A stretch of 10,276 nt of DNA from Stramenopiles sp. TOSAG23-2. Lineage: Eukaryota > Sar. The notes beneath the pieces were generated by a model. The model did not search any database, had not been told where the DNA came from, and was given only the letters and a program-made list of their open reading frames with translations. The stretch lies in NCBI GenBank assembly GCA_900128395.1, contig LT650035.1, positions 1 to 10,276 of the forward strand, read 5' to 3'. A program made the translations under genes and the position numbers. Below are positions 8,086 through 10,276 of the stretch, one piece after another (positions within the stretch are counted from its first letter, which is position 1; every line of letters begins with the position of its first letter).

Positions 8086-8280
8086 GATTTGATGAAGATA
8101 AAGCAAAGGAAATATTACCAAAAGTTGATTATGATGTATCCCGTGCAGTTGATGAATTAGCTGAAGCAGGTGCTTTTTCAGGTAGTACTACGGAGTCTCC
8201 ATTGAAGAAAAAACCAGCGGTAGATCCAAAAGAACAAGAATTACAAACAAAGGTAGAAATGTGTGTTGGTATGGGATTTG
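8083..8280 (+). pseudogene. 198-bp copy of the UBA1-UBA2 segment of the downstream BRO1 gene
   Basis: Identical to 9732-9929 (offset 1,649 bp) in the same orientation. It starts at the TGGGATTTG that codes for the Met-Gly-Phe loop of UBA1 and ends at the same nine bases of UBA2, so most of UBA1, the linker and the very start of UBA2 are present. The open frame runs on through 8281-8384 into unrelated low-complexity codons and to the left into antisense of the RRM copy. It is therefore a gene fragment, not a gene. Confidence 0.93.
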
Positions 8281-8410
8281 TTTTCATTTCAGATTATAGC
8301 ATATCAAGAATAAGATACAACGATATATATATATATATATATAAACAAAAAAATAAGAATTATTGCTACGATATAATAATATAATATAATAATTAGATAT
8401 ACATAAAAAG
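8281..8410 (+). promoter_or_regulatory. Short AT-rich 5' region of the BRO1 gene
   Basis: Only 130 bases separate the end of the copied UBA fragment from the BRO1-UBA start codon. They hold a (TA)n tract and several ATAATA runs but no motif I can name as a TATA box or initiator. If the rearrangement is real, it replaced whatever lay further upstream, which could alter expression of the gene. Confidence 0.35.
8323..8343. repeat. (AT)n microsatellite
   Basis: About ten uninterrupted AT units, ending in ATAAAC. It lies some 70 bases before the BRO1 start codon. Confidence 0.9.
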
Positions 8411-10267
8411 ATGAGTGAATTTGCAGGGAAAAACTCCGCAAATAATCCGTTATTGAATATTACGTCACATATATGTAAATTTGAAACTCCAACTTCGACG
8501 AAATTAGTGTTTGAAGATATATTCTTAGGGCCATTCAATGAAAAAGCAACGGATGTGTTGCAAGTTGCAACGAAGCAGCGAGACGCATTGATGGGATCTT
8601 TAACATATGGTGGATCAACACCAGATCCACGTGCAATTGTTGCTAGTTGTAAAGAATATTATCCAACTGTTTGGTGCATAACTGAATCAATGGTTCATGC
8701 TGGCGATACGAAATTAACGATGAAAAAGAAATTGAAATTTTCATGGTCTAGTGTTTTAGATCGACGGGAAAGACGATCGCATTGGGTAAAAGATGCATTT
8801 GTTTTCGAAATTGCGCAAGTCTTAGTATTGCAAGCATTACAATCTAGCAATGCAGCGTCTAATTTATGTGCAGCGGATGATTATTCTGCTGCTGCACAAC
8901 AACTTCGTGAAGCTGCTGGTATATTAGTATATGTTGCAGAAACATTATTACCAAAGTGGACTAGCATGACGCCTGACGTGCCGTTTGAAGTGGAAGGCTC
9001 AGTATTAAAAGCAATTGCAAAGGTAATGCAAGCACAAGCACAACAAATGGCTATATCCAAAGCGTTGAGCATGGGTAAAAAATTACCATCAACATTACTT
9101 GCGAAATTATGCATGGGTTGTATTAGCTTTTACAATGAAGGTGCATCCTTGTTACGAAGTTTGCCAAAAGCCAAATTTGACATGTTGGATACAGTTTTAC
9201 TTGAAGTATGTGGTGTCTATCCAAAAATATTAAAAGGTTATGCATTTCAATTAATGGCAAAAGATTACTATGAGAAAGGTACGTATGGTTACGCAGCAGC
9301 ATACGCAGAGGAAGCGTTAAATGTATTTTCTCAACTTGTTAAATTACAAAATAAACCATTACACCCGATACAAAAAAGTGTCGATGCATTGCAATCAGAC
9401 GCACGGAATTTAGCCGATACCTATATAGAGGAAAATAATACTGTCTATTTTGAACCGTTACCTGATGAAGGTGTAACAGCAGTCCCGGCAAAAACTATGG
9501 ATGTCTCTGTAAAGGAATACAAAACACCACCTGTATCATACATTTCATTGGCACAAATTGCTGAAACAGTGACGGAAACTACAAGTACGACTGGATCATC
9601 AAAATCATCTGAACCTAAAAAAAGTGGTGGAGGATGGTTTAGCGCTTTAACAGGTGGTAGTAAAAAAAGTAGTAAAATTAAAAAGGTGGAAACAAAAGAG
9701 GAAAAAGAAAAAATTGCAAGCTTAGTCGCAATGGGATTTGATGAAGATAAAGCAAAGGAAATATTACCAAAAGTTGATTATGATGTATCCCGTGCAGTTG
9801 ATGAATTAGCTGAAGCAGGTGCTTTTTCAGGTAGTACTACGGAGTCTCCATTGAAGAAAAAACCAGCGGTAGATCCAAAAGAACAAGAATTACAAACAAA
9901 GGTAGAAATGTGTGTTGGTATGGGATTTGATGCTGCACAAGCAAGAGAAGTCCTTCCAACGGTTGATTATGATGTATCAAGAGCAATAGATAAACTTGTA
10001 TTGAGTGGTGGTGGTGATAGTAGTAGTAGTAAAAATAATAGTAGTGGAAGGATGTTGGGAAATAATGATTATAGTAATAATAATGGTTACAGTAGTAGTA
10101 AAACCGGTGGTGATGATGATGAAGATGTATTAGAAATTGTTGTGCCTGAAGGTGTACGTAGTGGACAAACGATATCGATTAAAGATCCAAGAAATGGTAA
10201 AATATACAGAGTATGTGTACCACTTGGAGCTGGACCTGGCACAAAAATTCAAGTGAATACAAGTTGA
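8411..10267 (+). CDS. BRO1 domain protein with two UBA domains (ALIX/Bro1-like)
   Basis: Complete 618-aa frame. The ATG at 8411 is the first after an in-frame TAA (8390-8392), and the stop is TGA at 10265-10267. Residues about 20-365 match a BRO1 domain: an N-terminal DIFLGPFNEKATDVL stretch, a helical tetratricopeptide-like core (HWVKDAFVFEIAQVLVLQAL, AAQQLREAAGILVYVAETL, MQAQAQQMAISKAL, AKDYYEKGTYGYAAAYAEEA) and the closing NNTVYFEPLPDEG segment. BRO1 domains bind the ESCRT-III subunit CHMP4/Snf7 on endosomal membranes. A Ser/Lys/Gly linker follows, then UBA1 (about 433-470) and UBA2 (about 497-535), each with Met-Gly-Phe and VDYDVSRA, predicted to bind ubiquitin. After a Ser/Asn/Gly linker comes a terminal module (570-618) with VVPEGVRSGQTI and VPLGAGPGTKIQV. 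The V domain and Pro-rich tail of animal ALIX are absent. A role in sorting ubiquitinated cargo is inferred. No intron is evident. Confidence 0.9.
   Translation: MSEFAGKNSANNPLLNITSHICKFETPTSTKLVFEDIFLGPFNEKATDVLQVATKQRDALMGSLTYGGSTPDPRAIVASCKEYYPTVWCITESMVHAGDTKLTMKKKLKFSWSSVLDRRERRSHWVKDAFVFEIAQVLVLQALQSSNAASNLCAADDYSAAAQQLREAAGILVYVAETLLPKWTSMTPDVPFEVEGSVLKAIAKVMQAQAQQMAISKALSMGKKLPSTLLAKLCMGCISFYNEGASLLRSLPKAKFDMLDTVLLEVCGVYPKILKGYAFQLMAKDYYEKGTYGYAAAYAEEALNVFSQLVKLQNKPLHPIQKSVDALQSDARNLADTYIEENNTVYFEPLPDEGVTAVPAKTMDVSVKEYKTPPVSYISLAQIAETVTETTSTTGSSKSSEPKKSGGGWFSALTGGSKKSSKIKKVETKEEKEKIASLVAMGFDEDKAKEILPKVDYDVSRAVDELAEAGAFSGSTTESPLKKKPAVDPKEQELQTKVEMCVGMGFDAAQAREVLPTVDYDVSRAIDKLVLSGGGDSSSSKNNSSGRMLGNNDYSNNNGYSSSKTGGDDDEDVLEIVVPEGVRSGQTISIKDPRNGKIYRVCVPLGAGPGTKIQVNTS
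9732..9929 (+). repeat. Source of the 198-bp copied UBA segment
   Basis: Identical to 8083-8280. This is taken as the donor because here the segment is part of an intact domain structure. Both ends lie in the TGGGATTTG shared by the two UBA domains; bases 9731 and 9930 differ from those next to the copy. Confidence 0.93.
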
Positions 10268-10276
10268 GTAATTACA

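Noticed and set aside
8281-8292. TTTTCATTTCAG as a 3' splice site joining to the BRO1 gene
   Set aside because: It resembles an acceptor, but there is no donor in a sensible position, the ATG at 8411 follows an in-frame stop, and the BRO1 protein is complete without extra exons.
7779-8384. A 201-codon plus-strand ORF containing UBA residues
   Set aside because: Its first half is antisense of the RRM copy, the middle is the 198-bp UBA fragment, and the end is AT-rich filler. It is a chance fusion across two breakpoints.
1-10276. tRNA, rRNA, CRISPR array or bacterial operon signals
   Set aside because: None was seen on either strand. The repeats found are coding modules, microsatellites or rearrangement products.

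Overview
The window reads as nuclear DNA of a AT-rich microbial eukaryote. Asn-rich low-complexity runs coded by AAT repeats, a mitochondrial-type presequence, a BRO1-domain protein with UBA domains and the absence of operon structure all point that way. Two features suggest a stramenopile, perhaps a diatom or a relative: the Gly/Ser/Thr-rich 'GGDI..AG / SGSISIGTG' repeat protein at the left end, and the 'VPEGV..GQ' C-terminal module of the BRO1 protein. That placement is inference; no rRNA or organelle marker is present to test it.

Layout. (1) 3-1544 (+) is the 3' part of a repeat-built, beta-rich, tail-fibre/adhesin-like protein; its 5' end lies outside the window. (2) About 1740-2160 holds the frameshifted relic of a related C-terminal domain. 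(3) 2170-2880 is AT-rich intergenic DNA with one GATC cluster. (4) 2881-6584 (+) is one long gene for a probable mitochondrial RNA-binding (RRM) protein. It is split into two ORFs (2881-4110 and 4080-6584) by a 77-bp tandem duplication that shifts the frame at a run of nine A. (5) 5620-8085 is a very large palindrome: two 1,227-bp arms around a 12-nt spacer. The right arm is an inverted copy of the last third of the RRM gene plus its 3' flank. (6) At 8083 the palindrome passes, through a 3-bp TGG overlap, into a 198-bp direct copy (8083-8280) of the UBA1-UBA2 part of the next gene. (7) 8281-8410 is the short AT-rich upstream region of the last gene. (8) 8411-10267 (+) is a complete 618-aa BRO1-UBA-UBA protein, probably an ALIX/Bro1-like ESCRT or ubiquitin adaptor.

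The three main genes have no evident shared pathway. The most remarkable content is structural: a fold-back palindrome, a templated insertion from 1.6 kb away, and a tandem duplication lie within about 4.3 kb. This is the pattern expected from replication template switching, but also from amplification or long-read assembly chimeras. Sequence alone cannot separate these.
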